From G963692885 sp964657395 (lineage in GTDB: Bacteria; Acidobacteriota; Terriglobia; Terriglobales; Acidobacteriaceae), in the NCBI GenBank assembly GCA_964657395.1, contig CAZZUX010000006.1:1-64000 (forward strand): a DNA stretch of 64,000 nt, written 5' to 3'. How positions within the stretch are numbered: position 1 is the first letter of the stretch; each line of letters opens with the position of its first letter. Positions 34,301 through 43,740 of the stretch are shown piece by piece. A model generated the notes under the pieces. The model was given only the letters and a program-made list of their open reading frames with translations. It did not search any database and was not told where the DNA came from. The position numbers were made by a program, and so were the translations under genes.

Positions 34301-36142
34301 ATGACCTATCTGTGCGAGCAGCCTGCAGTGTCTCGCCTGCCGCCCACCGGGCGCCTGCTGCGGGTTGGCTGCGGACTGATCATCCTGTCGATCGCCGGCA
34401 CCCTGCTAAACGACCAAAGCTACAGGCTGAGCGGCGTTTCGCTGATATGGCTGGCGAACGCGTTGTTGATGGGTGTGTTGCTGCGCTCCCCGAAGCGGCA
34501 GTGGCCATCCTTTCTGGCGCTTGGCTACGGCATCGATCTTGCTCTTAACCTGTTGCAGAAGGATTCACTTCGCAGCTCTGCGGTTTTCAGTGTCTGCAAC
34601 CTGGTGGAGGTGCTGGTCGGCGCATTGCTGATGTATCCGACCATGGCGCCGGAGGCGGACCTGACGGAAGCGCGGCAACTTCGCAGTTTTCTGTTGTACG
34701 GGGTCCTGCTCGCACCAGCAGCAGCCTCGCTGATGGCGGCCTGCTTCCTGGTGAGTGTGGAGGGTGCGCCGTTTGCTGCCTCAATGCGTGTGTGGTTCGC
34801 TGCTGACGTCCTCGGGATTGCGACAGTGCTGCCCCTGTATCTCTCCTACCAGCAGGGCAAGCCATTCTCGCTTCGCTCCCGGCTGGAGGTGACCAGTCTT
34901 TTCGGACTGCTGTCGATCACTACCCTGGCCATTTTTCTTGTCACGACCTACCCGATGCTGTGGCTAGTGCTGATGGTGCTGCTGCTGCTGGGAGTGCGCC
35001 TCGGCTTTACCGGCTCGGCTCTCGGGCTGCTTGCCGTCACATTCATTGGGGGATACCTGACAGCAGACGGACACGGTCCCTTGAGCAGTGCGAGACACGG
35101 CTCACTGGCGGCAAGGATTTTGATCTTTCAATGGTTCATAGCAATGTCGATGTTTGCCTTGTATGCGACGGAGGTCGCGATGTCTGCAAACCGGCGGATT
35201 CGGTTCCGCCTGGAGGCGAGCGAGTCCCGCTTCCGTTCGATGGCCGAGGCATCGCGCGACATTATCCTGCTTGCGGATCTTCAGCGTGTCCCGCAGTACA
35301 TCTCTCCAGCGCTGACCGAGCTCCTGGGCTGGACCGAGCAAGACGTCCTGGGCAAGCACTTTGGCGAACTGGCCCGGCCGGAACATCTCCCCGGTCTGCG
35401 CGCCACTCTCGATGATCTGCTGGAAGGCCGGGAGCCGCGTCCGTTCACGTACCAAAGCCTGAAGAAGGATGGCAGCTACGTCTGGCTGGAAGCGACGGCG
35501 CGCCTGCTGCGCGATGAAGAGTCGGGAGAGCCTTCCGGGTTTGTCTGTGTGCTGCGTGACGTTTCAGAGCGTAAAGCGGCGGAGGACCGGATGCTGCAGG
35601 CCTATGAACAGGTGGAGCAGCTTGCCCTGGTGGACGGGCTGACCGGCATCGCGAACCGCCGCCTTCTGGACCAGGTGCTTCATCGCGAGTGGCAGAGCGG
35701 CCGCCGCGACCTGACGCCGTTAACCCTGCTGGTGATCGATGTGGACCATTTCAAGGCTTACAACGACTCCTACGGCCACCTGGAAGGAGACGAATGCCTG
35801 CGTCGCCTGGCACGGGAGATTGAGGCAACTCTGCGCCGGCCGCTTGATATGCTTGGCCGCTACGGCGGCGAGGAGTTTGTCGCGGTGCTTCCGAATACGC
35901 CGGAAGAGAGCGCGGAAATGATGTCAGAGCTGGTAAGAAGTGTCGTAGCGGCCTGCTGTATTCCGCACTCCACCAGTCCGCACGGCATTGTGACGGTCAG
36001 CGTCGGTTGCGCGACCGGTATTCCAGACGTCCACTCGGATCCCAGTGACCTGCTTCGAGCGGCGGACAGTGCCCTCTACCGTGCCAAGATGAAGGGCCGC
36101 AACCGAAGAGAGATGGCGTGGAGCCCTCAGCCGGTGCTGTGA
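34301..36142 (+). CDS. Diguanylate cyclase (MASE1-PAS-GGDEF)
   Basis: A 613-aa membrane-bound c-di-GMP synthase. The N-terminal 300 residues hold eight or so transmembrane helices of the MASE1 sensor type. A PAS domain follows (MAEASRDIILLADLQRVPQY ... FVCVLRDVSERKAAEDRM), then a GGDEF domain with the active-site GGEEF at about 522-526. RPLD lies exactly five residues before it, matching the inhibitory I-site RxxD, so product feedback is expected. ATG 34301 is preferred because GGAGAG lies ten bases before it; ATG 34274 lacks one. No EAL domain is present. Confidence 0.9.
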   Translation: MTYLCEQPAVSRLPPTGRLLRVGCGLIILSIAGTLLNDQSYRLSGVSLIWLANALLMGVLLRSPKRQWPSFLALGYGIDLALNLLQKDSLRSSAVFSVCNLVEVLVGALLMYPTMAPEADLTEARQLRSFLLYGVLLAPAAASLMAACFLVSVEGAPFAASMRVWFAADVLGIATVLPLYLSYQQGKPFSLRSRLEVTSLFGLLSITTLAIFLVTTYPMLWLVLMVLLLLGVRLGFTGSALGLLAVTFIGGYLTADGHGPLSSARHGSLAARILIFQWFIAMSMFALYATEVAMSANRRIRFRLEASESRFRSMAEASRDIILLADLQRVPQYISPALTELLGWTEQDVLGKHFGELARPEHLPGLRATLDDLLEGREPRPFTYQSLKKDGSYVWLEATARLLRDEESGEPSGFVCVLRDVSERKAAEDRMLQAYEQVEQLALVDGLTGIANRRLLDQVLHREWQSGRRDLTPLTLLVIDVDHFKAYNDSYGHLEGDECLRRLAREIEATLRRPLDMLGRYGGEEFVAVLPNTPEESAEMMSELVRSVVAACCIPHSTSPHGIVTVSVGCATGIPDVHSDPSDLLRAADSALYRAKMKGRNRREMAWSPQPVL

Positions 36143-36337
36143 CCGAACGTTCAGAGATTGATCGACTGGCTTTGTGAACTGTTTGCAGCTGTACCACTTT
36201 GGTCAGCCTGGCCGAAGGGACGTTGGGCGGCGGCAGTCCAATTGAATTTCGATCAACCGAGGCGTATCTTAGAAAGTATAGCGAGTTTGTTCCGGCTTCG
36301 TTTGCCTTGCATCCAGCAGACGCGGCCAGGAGAGACG

Positions 36338-36360
36338 AGTGGGCGAAAGCCCACTTTTTA
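36338..36360 (+). terminator. Terminator-like hairpin in the rimP leader
   Basis: AGTGGGC (36338-36344), loop GAAA, GCCCACT (36349-36355), then TTTTTA. It lies about 60 bp before the rimP start, in the leader of the rimP-nusA-infB cluster. A hairpin plus U tract before rimP is a known leader type (rimP leader) and may act as an attenuator sensing NusA; here this is inference. Confidence 0.7.
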
Positions 36361-36417
36361 TTTGCGGCAAAGTTCTAAAGGTATTCGCTTAGGACGGGTT
36401 GAGGGGCATTTTGTTCC

Positions 36418-37173
36418 ATGGCAGTGGATCTGGCTCAATTACGGGCAGCAGCACAGCGGGTGGCAGCTTCGCATGGCCTGGACGTGGTCGATGTCGACTT
36501 CGCCGGAGGCGGCAAATTTCGCGCTTTGCGGGTTTTTCTCGAGAAGAATGCGGAAGGTCGAGCGAAGCTGGCGGACGCCGCCAGGGCAGCACAGGAAGCC
36601 ATGGCAGCGGGTGCCTCGAAGAAGCGCGGTTCGGATGAAGCCGAAAGGCTTCTTGGTCATACCACCGAGGCGAGTGAAAGCGACGCTGTCCTGATTGAGG
36701 AAGATGGTGAGGAGATCGGCGGCGAAGGCAGTGATGAAGGGCTGGTGCCGGCGGCGGTGCTTGAAGGTACGCTGTCGATTGAACATCTGTCTGGCGTGAC
36801 GCACGAAGATTGCGAGCAGTTTTCCCGAGATTTCGGCATGCTCCTGGATGTGGAAGACCTCGTACCGGGCTCGGAGTACACGCTGGAAGTGTCGTCGCCG
36901 GGACTGGACCGCAAGCTCACGCACGCGTCTGAGTACGAGCGTTTCGCAGGCAGCCTGGTCAAGCTGCAGACGTTTACGCCGGTTGCGGGTAACCGCCACT
37001 GGAAGGGCAGGATCGTGCAACTGAATGACGGCAAGCTGGTGCTGGACTTGGCGGCCGTGAAACAGAAGGGCGCAAGAGGCAAGTCCGGCAAAGCGCAGAA
37101 GACGGCGGCAGTCTCCACGGTAGAGATCGAATTTGGAAATGTAGAGAAGGCGAACCTGGTGCCGGAGTTCTGA
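36418..37173 (+). CDS. rimP: Ribosome maturation factor RimP, with acidic insertion
   Basis: A 251-aa 30S assembly factor. The N-terminal half has SHGLDVVDVDFAGGGKFRAL and IEHLSGVTHEDCEQFSRDFG. The C-terminal half holds DVEDLVPGSEYTLEVSSPGL and DRKLTHASEYERFAGSLVKL. Typical RimP is near 150-170 aa. The excess is an insert at about residues 50-115 (Ala-rich, then EEDGEEIGGEGSDEG) between these core segments, plus a Lys-rich loop near residue 220. It begins the rimP-nusA-infB cluster; nusA follows by 87 bp. Confidence 0.9.
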   Translation: MAVDLAQLRAAAQRVAASHGLDVVDVDFAGGGKFRALRVFLEKNAEGRAKLADAARAAQEAMAAGASKKRGSDEAERLLGHTTEASESDAVLIEEDGEEIGGEGSDEGLVPAAVLEGTLSIEHLSGVTHEDCEQFSRDFGMLLDVEDLVPGSEYTLEVSSPGLDRKLTHASEYERFAGSLVKLQTFTPVAGNRHWKGRIVQLNDGKLVLDLAAVKQKGARGKSGKAQKTAAVSTVEIEFGNVEKANLVPEF

Positions 37174-37260
37174 GCGTCGGCATTGCAAGATTGTTGGAGT
37201 GCGGACAACAACAGGTAAGAACGGAAGCACCGGAACTGAAGCGAAGAAGGAAAAACTGAT

Positions 37261-39186
37261 ATGGCGAGTCTTTTGTACCAGAACATTGAAGCATTGAGCC
37301 GCGAAAAGGGCATTGACCCCGGCATCGTCGTAGGCGCTGTCGAAGACGCGATTGCCCTTGCGACGCGCAAGTACTACAAGACGCAGGAAAACATGCGGGC
37401 CGAGCTGGATAAGGAAAGCGGCGAGATCCGCGCCTACGTCTACAAGACGGTCGTGGATGCTGACCAGGAGATTGAAGATCCGCTGAACCAGATTGGTCTT
37501 GATGAAGCACGAGCGCTGGCGCCCGAGGTCGAAGCCGGCGGCGAGATCCGCTACTACAAGCCGACGGACGTGCTGGGCCGCATTGCTGCGCAAATGGCCA
37601 AGCAGGTCATCTTCCAGAAGGTGCGCGAGGCGGAACGCGACACGGTGTTTCTTGAATACAATCACCGCGTCGGTGAGATTATCAATGCTGTCGTCAAGCG
37701 GGTCGAGCTGCAGGATGTGATCTTCGACATCGGCAAGACCGAAGCCCGCATGCCGCGTCGCGAGCAATCGCGGCTGGAGCAGTTTGCTGTCGGTGAGCGC
37801 ATCCGCGTGGTGCTGTTGCGCGTGGACCGGGCGGCAAAGGGGCCGCAGGTGATTGTTTCGCGAGCTGTGCCTGAGCTGGTTTCGACTCTCTTCCAGAGCG
37901 AGGTGCCGGAGATATACGACGGCACAGTTTCGATCCGCGCCATTGCTCGCGAGGCAGGCGAGCGCACCAAGATTGCGGTGCAGTCGCGGGATAAGGACGT
38001 CGATCCGGTAGGCGCCTGTGTTGGCATGAAGGGTATGCGCGTGCAATCGATTATTCGTGAGCTGCGCGGCGAGAAGATTGACATCATCGAATATTCGGAC
38101 GAGATCACAACGTTTGCCGAGAAGGCTCTGCAGCCGGCGAAAGTCAGCCGGGTCAGCATCACGGATCTTTCCGACAAGCAGATTGAGGTGATTGTTGACG
38201 ACTCGCAGTTGTCGCTGGCGATCGGCAAGAAGGGCCAGAATGTCCGTCTTGCGGCCAAGCTGCTGGGCTGGAAGATCGACATCAAGAGCGAGGAAGAGAA
38301 GCGCCAGGAAGTCGAAAACCAGATGGGCGCGATGAGCGGCGGGCCGTCGACTCCGATCGAGCAGGTTACCGAGCTGGGCGAGCAGATCATTCAGAAGCTG
38401 GTGACAGCCGGCATCACGACAGTCGAGGCGCTGGCAGATATGACGCCTGAGCAGCTGGAGGAAATCCCGGGGATCGGCGACAAGACCCTCGAGAAAATCG
38501 GCACCGCGGTTCGCCACTACTTCGGCCAGTATGAGGCGGGAGAAGAGCATGCCGGAGCTGCATCTCACCCACCAGGAGAGGGTGACATGGCGAAGAAAGC
38601 AGCTGGAGAAAACTATACCGGTGTGGACGAAAGCTTAGAAGACCTGGGGGCGGAGGGGACATCGCTCGAGCAGCAGACCGGCGATGTACAGATCGCATTC
38701 GGCGATGAGCCGGGACACGCAGCCGCGCAGGTCCTGCGGCCGAAGACGGTGGATGGTCTGGACGATGGCGATAGTGCCGGCGTACTTACCGAAGAAGAGC
38801 GCGATGCCCTGGGTGACGATCCGGAACTGGAAGCTGCGTCCACGATTGCGCGCGATTCTGCTGAAGAGGAAGAAGCAGCTCTTCGCCTGAATCTTGGCGA
38901 AGGCGCGGCTGAGGGCAGCGGCGATGACGGGGACGTGGTGCCGGATACGCGTGATGGATCGGGTACTATCGTCGATGACATCTCGGCCGAGCGGATGGAG
39001 AAATTAACGGAATCCGGTGAGGATGTCGGTTATTTTGGCGTTGACGTAGCCGAGCCGGGCCGTGACGATACCAGTGAGGCATTGATTCGGCATCGTCCCA
39101 AATCGAGCCTGGTAGATGGCGAATTGTCTGACAAGGTATCGCCGGACGAGAACGATCCGAAGCAGACGGAAGAAGACGGCGTTTAG
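37261..39186 (+). CDS. nusA: Transcription termination/antitermination factor NusA, with long acidic tail
   Basis: A 641-aa RNA polymerase-binding factor acting in pausing, termination and antitermination. It has the N-terminal domain (residues 1-130), an S1 domain (VGEIINAVVKRVELQDVIFD), and KH1/KH2 (GACVGMKGMRVQSIIRELRG; LAIGKKGQNVRLAAKLLGWK). One helix-hairpin-helix module follows (EEIPGIGDKTLEKIGTAV, about 400-420). After about residue 430 comes a 200-residue acidic, disordered tail, absent from most NusA proteins. Confidence 0.95.
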   Translation: MASLLYQNIEALSREKGIDPGIVVGAVEDAIALATRKYYKTQENMRAELDKESGEIRAYVYKTVVDADQEIEDPLNQIGLDEARALAPEVEAGGEIRYYKPTDVLGRIAAQMAKQVIFQKVREAERDTVFLEYNHRVGEIINAVVKRVELQDVIFDIGKTEARMPRREQSRLEQFAVGERIRVVLLRVDRAAKGPQVIVSRAVPELVSTLFQSEVPEIYDGTVSIRAIAREAGERTKIAVQSRDKDVDPVGACVGMKGMRVQSIIRELRGEKIDIIEYSDEITTFAEKALQPAKVSRVSITDLSDKQIEVIVDDSQLSLAIGKKGQNVRLAAKLLGWKIDIKSEEEKRQEVENQMGAMSGGPSTPIEQVTELGEQIIQKLVTAGITTVEALADMTPEQLEEIPGIGDKTLEKIGTAVRHYFGQYEAGEEHAGAASHPPGEGDMAKKAAGENYTGVDESLEDLGAEGTSLEQQTGDVQIAFGDEPGHAAAQVLRPKTVDGLDDGDSAGVLTEEERDALGDDPELEAASTIARDSAEEEEAALRLNLGEGAAEGSGDDGDVVPDTRDGSGTIVDDISAERMEKLTESGEDVGYFGVDVAEPGRDDTSEALIRHRPKSSLVDGELSDKVSPDENDPKQTEEDGV

Positions 39187-39312
39187 GCGCTGTCTTCTGC
39201 TGGAAGATCAGTAAAGGCAGGAAAGTGGCTGTGCCTGAAAGGCAGCTTTCCTGCAGATTCTAGTAGCGGCGGCTTGATTTGGCCGCGCGTCATAGAGCAA
39301 AGGAACGTGGCC

Positions 39313-39336
39313 GGGGCTCCTTCTAAAAGGAACCCC
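39313..39336 (+). terminator. Hairpin between nusA and infB
   Basis: GGGG-C-TCCTT (39313-39322), loop CTAA, AAGGA-A-CCCC (39327-39336): nine pairs with a mismatch. No T tract follows, so it may be a processing or Rho-assisted site rather than a full terminator. Confidence 0.4.
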
Positions 39337-39456
39337 ATCCCGTTTCCCGCATTTTCGGGCCATAATAGTAAGTGAAGAGCGTACGATCCTGCTGACCTTT
39401 GAGGTTGCTATGCAAAGCTGAGTGTCGGTGTCGGGTAGTCGCCATAAAAGGGGCGA

Positions 39457-42400
39457 ATGAGTAAAGTTCGAATCAATGATTTAGCGCGTGAGCTTGAGGT
39501 AAAGAGCCGGGCGATTCTCGACGTCCTCGATGACGTGGGCGTGAAAGAGAAGAAGACCCACTCCAGCTCGCTCGAAGCGGATGAGGCGGAACGCGTGCGC
39601 GCGCACATGCAGCGCGGCAGCCGCGGTAGCTCGTCTGCGGCCCGGCATGACAATGGCAATGGTGGCCAGCCGAAGATCGATCTATCGCAGGTGAAGAAGC
39701 CCGGCGACGTCCTGAGGGCGATCCAGGAGCGCAAGGAGCAGGCCGAGCGTGATGCGCAAAATGCGCGCCGCCCAGCGCCTCCTGTATCTGCCCCACCGGC
39801 AGTCAGCGCGGCTCCGCCTGCCCGGTCCGTAGTTGCTGCTCCGCCTGCCAATCGTCCGCCCGTAGTCGTTGCCACACCGGCTCCCGCGGCGGTTGCGGCT
39901 GCTCCCGCGCAGCAACCTGTCGCCAGCAGTGCGCCTGCTGCGGTGCGTCCGCCAACTGCCGTGCAGCCTCAGGCACCCCAGCAGACCGCCTCCCCGCGGC
40001 CATCGCCCACGCAGGTTGTGGCTGCTCCTGCCCCGCGACGCATCGTGCCGCTGCCGAGACAGGGTCCAAACATTATCGCTCCCACGCCTCCACCGGCGAT
40101 TGCGACCAAGCCGCCTTCAGGCGTCGTAGTCGGGAAGCCGCCGGTCACAGCAGCGCCAACACCTGCTACTCCTTCTCCTTCTCAGGGGATAGCGGCAGTA
40201 CCTCCGCGTGTCGCCCCTCCTGCTCCTGCTGTGGCAGAGACAACGCCTGCGCCTGCGCCGATATCGGTTTCGGCGGCTGCGGAAGTCACTTCTGCAGCAA
40301 GCACTGCTGCGCCTGAGCAACCTGTATCTACCGCGCCGCCGGCACGTCGCGTCATTATGCCGCAGACTGGGCCGCGTCCTGTTTACACGGCGCCGCCACC
40401 ACCACCGCGCCCAGCTACGCCGCCGCCCTCGGCCAATTATCCGCAATCGTCCTATCCCGGCTCGCAGCCACGTCCATCCGGTCCTGGTGGGCCGGGCGGT
40501 CCCGGTCTGCAGCGTGGACGGCCCATCTTTGATCGCGGTCCGCGTCCTTCCGGTCCTGGTGGCGGTCCCGGCTATGGACCTCGTCCAGGCGCGCCCGGCG
40601 GCTACAATCCTGCCGGAGCGGCTGGAGCTCCCGGCCGCCGTCCAATGCATCCGACGCGCTCGGCTCCAACCGGACCTCCGGGTTCGCGACCAGCTTTTGG
40701 TGCGCCGCGACCGGGCATGGGTGGTCGTCCAGGCTTTGGCGGTCCACGTCCCGGTATGGGTGGTCCTCCGGGTGCCGGTGGTCTGCTGCCGGCAGGGGAA
40801 GCACCGCGTCCGCAGCGTCCGAGTGGTCCGCCACGCGGTCGTGGGCGGCAGCAGTATCCGAAGACCAAAGAAGGCCCGATGAAGGGATTTGCGCCGCCGC
40901 CACGTTTCGGCGGGTCGCAGATCTCCATGGAGCCGCTGCCGATCACGCGCACCATCACGATCACTGAAGGCATCAGCGTCAAGGACCTCGCGGAGAAACT
41001 GGAAGTACGCGGCAAGGACCTGATCGCTTCGCTGCTGATGCGTGGCGTATTCGTTACGGTCAACCAGTCGCTCGATGCAGAACTGGTGAAGGATGTCGCG
41101 CGGCAATTTGGTGCTGACACCAACGTCATCAGCTTTGAAGACGAGATGGCCAACGAGGCACTCGAGACCTTCATGGCTGCTGATAACACCGGTGAGATCG
41201 AAGTCTCGCGTTCGCCTGTCGTCACCGTCATGGGTCACGTCGATCACGGTAAGACGTCATTGCTGGACGCGATCCGCGAAACAGAAGTAGCGGCCGGCGA
41301 AGCAGGCGGCATTACACAGCATATCGGCGCGTACAAGGTGCGGATCAACAAGCCGGATTCGCCTGCATTCGGGCGCGAGATCGTCTTCCTGGATACGCCT
41401 GGTCACGAAGCATTTACCCGCATGCGTGCTCGCGGCGCCAAGGTCACGGATATCGTCGTCATCGTTGTTGCAGCAGACGATGGAGTGATGCCGCAGACTA
41501 TTGAAGCTATCGATCATGCGAAGGCGGCAAATGTACCGATCATTGTTGCGGTTAACAAGATCGACAAGCCGGATGCGCAGCCCGACCGCGTGAAGCAACA
41601 GCTTGGCGATCGCGGACTGGTACCGGAATCATGGGGTGGCTCGACGGTCTTCGTGGATGTGTCGGCGAAGAAGCGTACCAACCTGGACCTGCTGCTCGAG
41701 ATGATCTGCCTCACCGCGGACATCGCTGACCTGAAGGCATCGCCGGAACGCTCGGCAGTGGCAACAGTTATTGAAGCGAAGCTTGATAGGGGTCGTGGCG
41801 TTGTTGCCTCGGTTCTCGTACAGAATGGAACACTGAAGGCCAGTGACAGCTTCATCGTCGGCAACACCTTTGGCAAGGTTCGCGCCATGTTCGACGATCG
41901 CGGGCGGCCGATTGAAGAAGCGGGTCCGTCGACTCCGGTTGAGATTCTAGGTCTTGAAGGGATGCCGGATGCCGGCGACACCTTCCTGGTCGTTTCGGAT
42001 CGCGACAAGGCGAAGACTATCTCGACCTTCCGCGCGATGAAGCAGCGTGAGTCGCAGCTTGCCAAGAGCTCGCGCGTCTCGCTTGAAGGACTGGCAGAAC
42101 AGATCAAGCAGGCAGGCGTCAAGGAACTGCCGCTCATCCTCAAGGGAGACGTCACGGGATCGGTCGAAGTACTGGCCGATTCGCTGCAGAAGATGTCGAC
42201 CGAGAAGGTGCGCATCAAGGTCATTCACACCGGCGTCGGCGCGATTACCGAGAGCGACATCCTGCTTGCAACTGCATCGAATGCCATCGTCATCGGCTTC
42301 AACGTGCGGCCGGACCGCAAATCCGCCGAAGTTGCCGAACAGGAAGGCGTGGAGATTCGTCTGCACACCATCATCTACGAGCTGCAAGACGAAATTCGCA

Positions 42401-42741
42401 AGGCGATGCTGGGACTGCTCGATCCGGTCTACAAGGAGAACTTCCTTGGCCGCGCGCTGGTGCAGGAAGTCTTCCGTATCCCGAAGATCGGCACGATTGC
42501 AGGCTGCCGCGTCACCGATGGCTCTATCAAGCGCGATTCGGAAGTTCGAGTTGTTCGTGGTGGAGAACAGGTCTTCAAGGGCAAGCTCGGATCGCTCAAG
42601 CGCTTCAAGGATGATGCCCGCGAGGTCACCAACGGTATGGAGTGCGGTATCGGCATCAACGGCTTCAGCGACATCCAGCAGGGCGATATGATCGAAGCCT
42701 TTGCGATGGAGCGGATGGCTGCCGAACTGACTGCTTCCTAG
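39457..42741 (+). CDS. infB: Translation initiation factor IF-2
   Basis: A 1094-aa GTPase that recruits fMet-tRNA to the 30S subunit. The first IF2_N module (RINDLARELEVKSRAILDVL) opens the protein. A Pro/Ala/Gly-rich linker of about 370 residues follows (roughly 100-470), then a second IF2_N module (ISVKDLAEKLEVRGKDLIAS). The G domain starts at about residue 593 with GHVDHGKTS, followed by DTPGHEAF and NKID. Domains II-IV follow intact. It is the third gene of the rimP-nusA-infB cluster, ending in a 14-bp terminator. Confidence 0.96.
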   Translation: MSKVRINDLARELEVKSRAILDVLDDVGVKEKKTHSSSLEADEAERVRAHMQRGSRGSSSAARHDNGNGGQPKIDLSQVKKPGDVLRAIQERKEQAERDAQNARRPAPPVSAPPAVSAAPPARSVVAAPPANRPPVVVATPAPAAVAAAPAQQPVASSAPAAVRPPTAVQPQAPQQTASPRPSPTQVVAAPAPRRIVPLPRQGPNIIAPTPPPAIATKPPSGVVVGKPPVTAAPTPATPSPSQGIAAVPPRVAPPAPAVAETTPAPAPISVSAAAEVTSAASTAAPEQPVSTAPPARRVIMPQTGPRPVYTAPPPPPRPATPPPSANYPQSSYPGSQPRPSGPGGPGGPGLQRGRPIFDRGPRPSGPGGGPGYGPRPGAPGGYNPAGAAGAPGRRPMHPTRSAPTGPPGSRPAFGAPRPGMGGRPGFGGPRPGMGGPPGAGGLLPAGEAPRPQRPSGPPRGRGRQQYPKTKEGPMKGFAPPPRFGGSQISMEPLPITRTITITEGISVKDLAEKLEVRGKDLIASLLMRGVFVTVNQSLDAELVKDVARQFGADTNVISFEDEMANEALETFMAADNTGEIEVSRSPVVTVMGHVDHGKTSLLDAIRETEVAAGEAGGITQHIGAYKVRINKPDSPAFGREIVFLDTPGHEAFTRMRARGAKVTDIVVIVVAADDGVMPQTIEAIDHAKAANVPIIVAVNKIDKPDAQPDRVKQQLGDRGLVPESWGGSTVFVDVSAKKRTNLDLLLEMICLTADIADLKASPERSAVATVIEAKLDRGRGVVASVLVQNGTLKASDSFIVGNTFGKVRAMFDDRGRPIEEAGPSTPVEILGLEGMPDAGDTFLVVSDRDKAKTISTFRAMKQRESQLAKSSRVSLEGLAEQIKQAGVKELPLILKGDVTGSVEVLADSLQKMSTEKVRIKVIHTGVGAITESDILLATASNAIVIGFNVRPDRKSAEVAEQEGVEIRLHTIIYELQDEIRKAMLGLLDPVYKENFLGRALVQEVFRIPKIGTIAGCRVTDGSIKRDSEVRVVRGGEQVFKGKLGSLKRFKDDAREVTNGMECGIGINGFSDIQQGDMIEAFAMERMAAELTAS

Positions 42742-42761
42742 AACCGTTCTACCCAATACAC

Positions 42762-42803
42762 AGCGCGGTGCTGAGTTCCTACTCACACCGCGCTTTTCTT
42801 TTT
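42762..42803 (+). terminator. Terminator after infB
   Basis: AGCGCGGTG-(C)-TGAGT, loop TCCT, ACTCA-CACCGCGCT: a 14-bp stem with one bulge (42762-42795), followed by TTTCTTTTT. It ends the rimP-nusA-infB transcript. Confidence 0.9.
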
Positions 42804-42831
42804 AGCTTTTCACTTACGAACAGGAGCAGTC

Positions 42832-43128
42832 ATGGCAACACCTCTCAGTCCCGCATTGCACGAGCGACGAGACGAGCTTGAGCGCTACGAATTCATGATG
42901 GGCATGGAGCGCGGACGGCTGGCTGTTTCACTCGACATGCTTACGGATGCGCTGATCCTGGTAGGCCAGCATGGTGTGTACTGCACGTCGACGCGGAATC
43001 CGAGCAAGCCGGCGATGGACCTGCAGATCATCCTCAGCCAGATCAATGGCGCCAAGGAACTGATCCAGTCCGCGATGACGGAGCTCGAACGAAAACGCGA
43101 CGAGGCCTCGACTCGCGATGCAGGCTGA
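42832..43128 (+). CDS. Hypothetical helical protein
   Basis: A 98-aa protein preceded by AGGAG. It is almost all helix (LHERRDELERYEFMMGMERG, QINGAKELIQSAMTELERKR) with one Cys. No family is recognised. It lies after the infB terminator and before the ComEA-like gene, in the same direction. Confidence 0.6.
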   Translation: MATPLSPALHERRDELERYEFMMGMERGRLAVSLDMLTDALILVGQHGVYCTSTRNPSKPAMDLQIILSQINGAKELIQSAMTELERKRDEASTRDAG

Positions 43129-43223
43129 TTTGTCGATTGACGACACGCGGATAGAGTAGCGACAATGAGCGGGCCCGGCTACTCGAGCGGCGTTGCCGAA
43201 AATTCAGGTTGAGGATGAACGAA

Positions 43224-43559
43224 ATGAATCGCTTTTCCATGAAGAAGTGGGTACCTGCTGTCTGCGCCGGCCTCATTGGCCTTGGCACCATTGCGCTGCC
43301 TACCCTCGACGCACAGGCACCCAAGAAGACGGGCGCGAGTGCGACCTCCACCATGTCCGCAGCGCCTTCCGCCGACCTGGTCGACATCAATAGTGCAACC
43401 GCCGATCAGCTTGCTGCGCTGCCAGGCATCGGCGACGCCTACTCGAAGAAGATCATCGCGGGACGGCCCTACAAGATGAAGACCGATCTGAAGACCAAGA
43501 AGATCGTTCCAGCCGCCACCTACGCCAAGATCTCCAGCAAAATCATAGCCAAACAGTAA
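43224..43559 (+). CDS. Secreted helix-hairpin-helix (ComEA-like) protein
   Basis: A 111-aa protein with an N-terminal signal segment (KKWVPAVCAGLIGLGTIA) and a ComEA-type HhH domain starting LVDINSATADQLAALPGIGD, where LPGIG is the hairpin. Such proteins bind double-stranded DNA at the cell surface and aid uptake in competent bacteria, though many exported HhH proteins are not tested. ATG 43224 is preferred for the GAGG nine bases upstream; ATG 43215 is the alternative. Confidence 0.8.
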   Translation: MNRFSMKKWVPAVCAGLIGLGTIALPTLDAQAPKKTGASATSTMSAAPSADLVDINSATADQLAALPGIGDAYSKKIIAGRPYKMKTDLKTKKIVPAATYAKISSKIIAKQ

Positions 43560-43593
43560 GTACTGCGCGTACGGCGAACGGCGCTTTGCGCTT

Positions 43594-43725
43594 ATGCTCC
43601 CGTTGGTCGCATGGTTCTTTTCTGGTTGAAGGCTTTCATCAAAGCCCGAACGTTCGTAAAGAAGGATTCGGGCTCCTGATGTGCTTGACTGAATCACGAA
43701 ACAAGAGTGCGACCAACGGGAGCAT
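43594..43725. repeat. 132-bp element bounded by 18-bp inverted repeats
   Basis: ATGCTCCCGTTGGTCGCA (43594-43611) and its exact complement TGCGACCAACGGGAGCAT (43708-43725) bound 96 bp. Inside is a nested inverted pair AGCCCGAA (43643-43650) / TTCGGGCT (43667-43674). A third copy of the 18-mer is at 32375-32392. No target-site duplication is evident. It lies between the convergent HhH and alcohol dehydrogenase genes. It may be a miniature mobile element, a repetitive extragenic palindrome or a bidirectional terminator. Confidence 0.75.
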
Positions 43726-43740
43726 CCCCGCCGAAGGCGC

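Noticed and set aside
36439..38568. 709-codon open frame on the minus strand opposite rimP and nusA
   Set aside because: It lies wholly antisense to two well-identified genes, has no family features and no ribosome-binding site; it is a codon-bias shadow in GC-rich DNA.
40117..41247. 376-codon open frame antisense to infB
   Set aside because: Arg/Thr-rich low complexity that mirrors the Pro/Ala/Gly linker of IF-2; no support as a gene.
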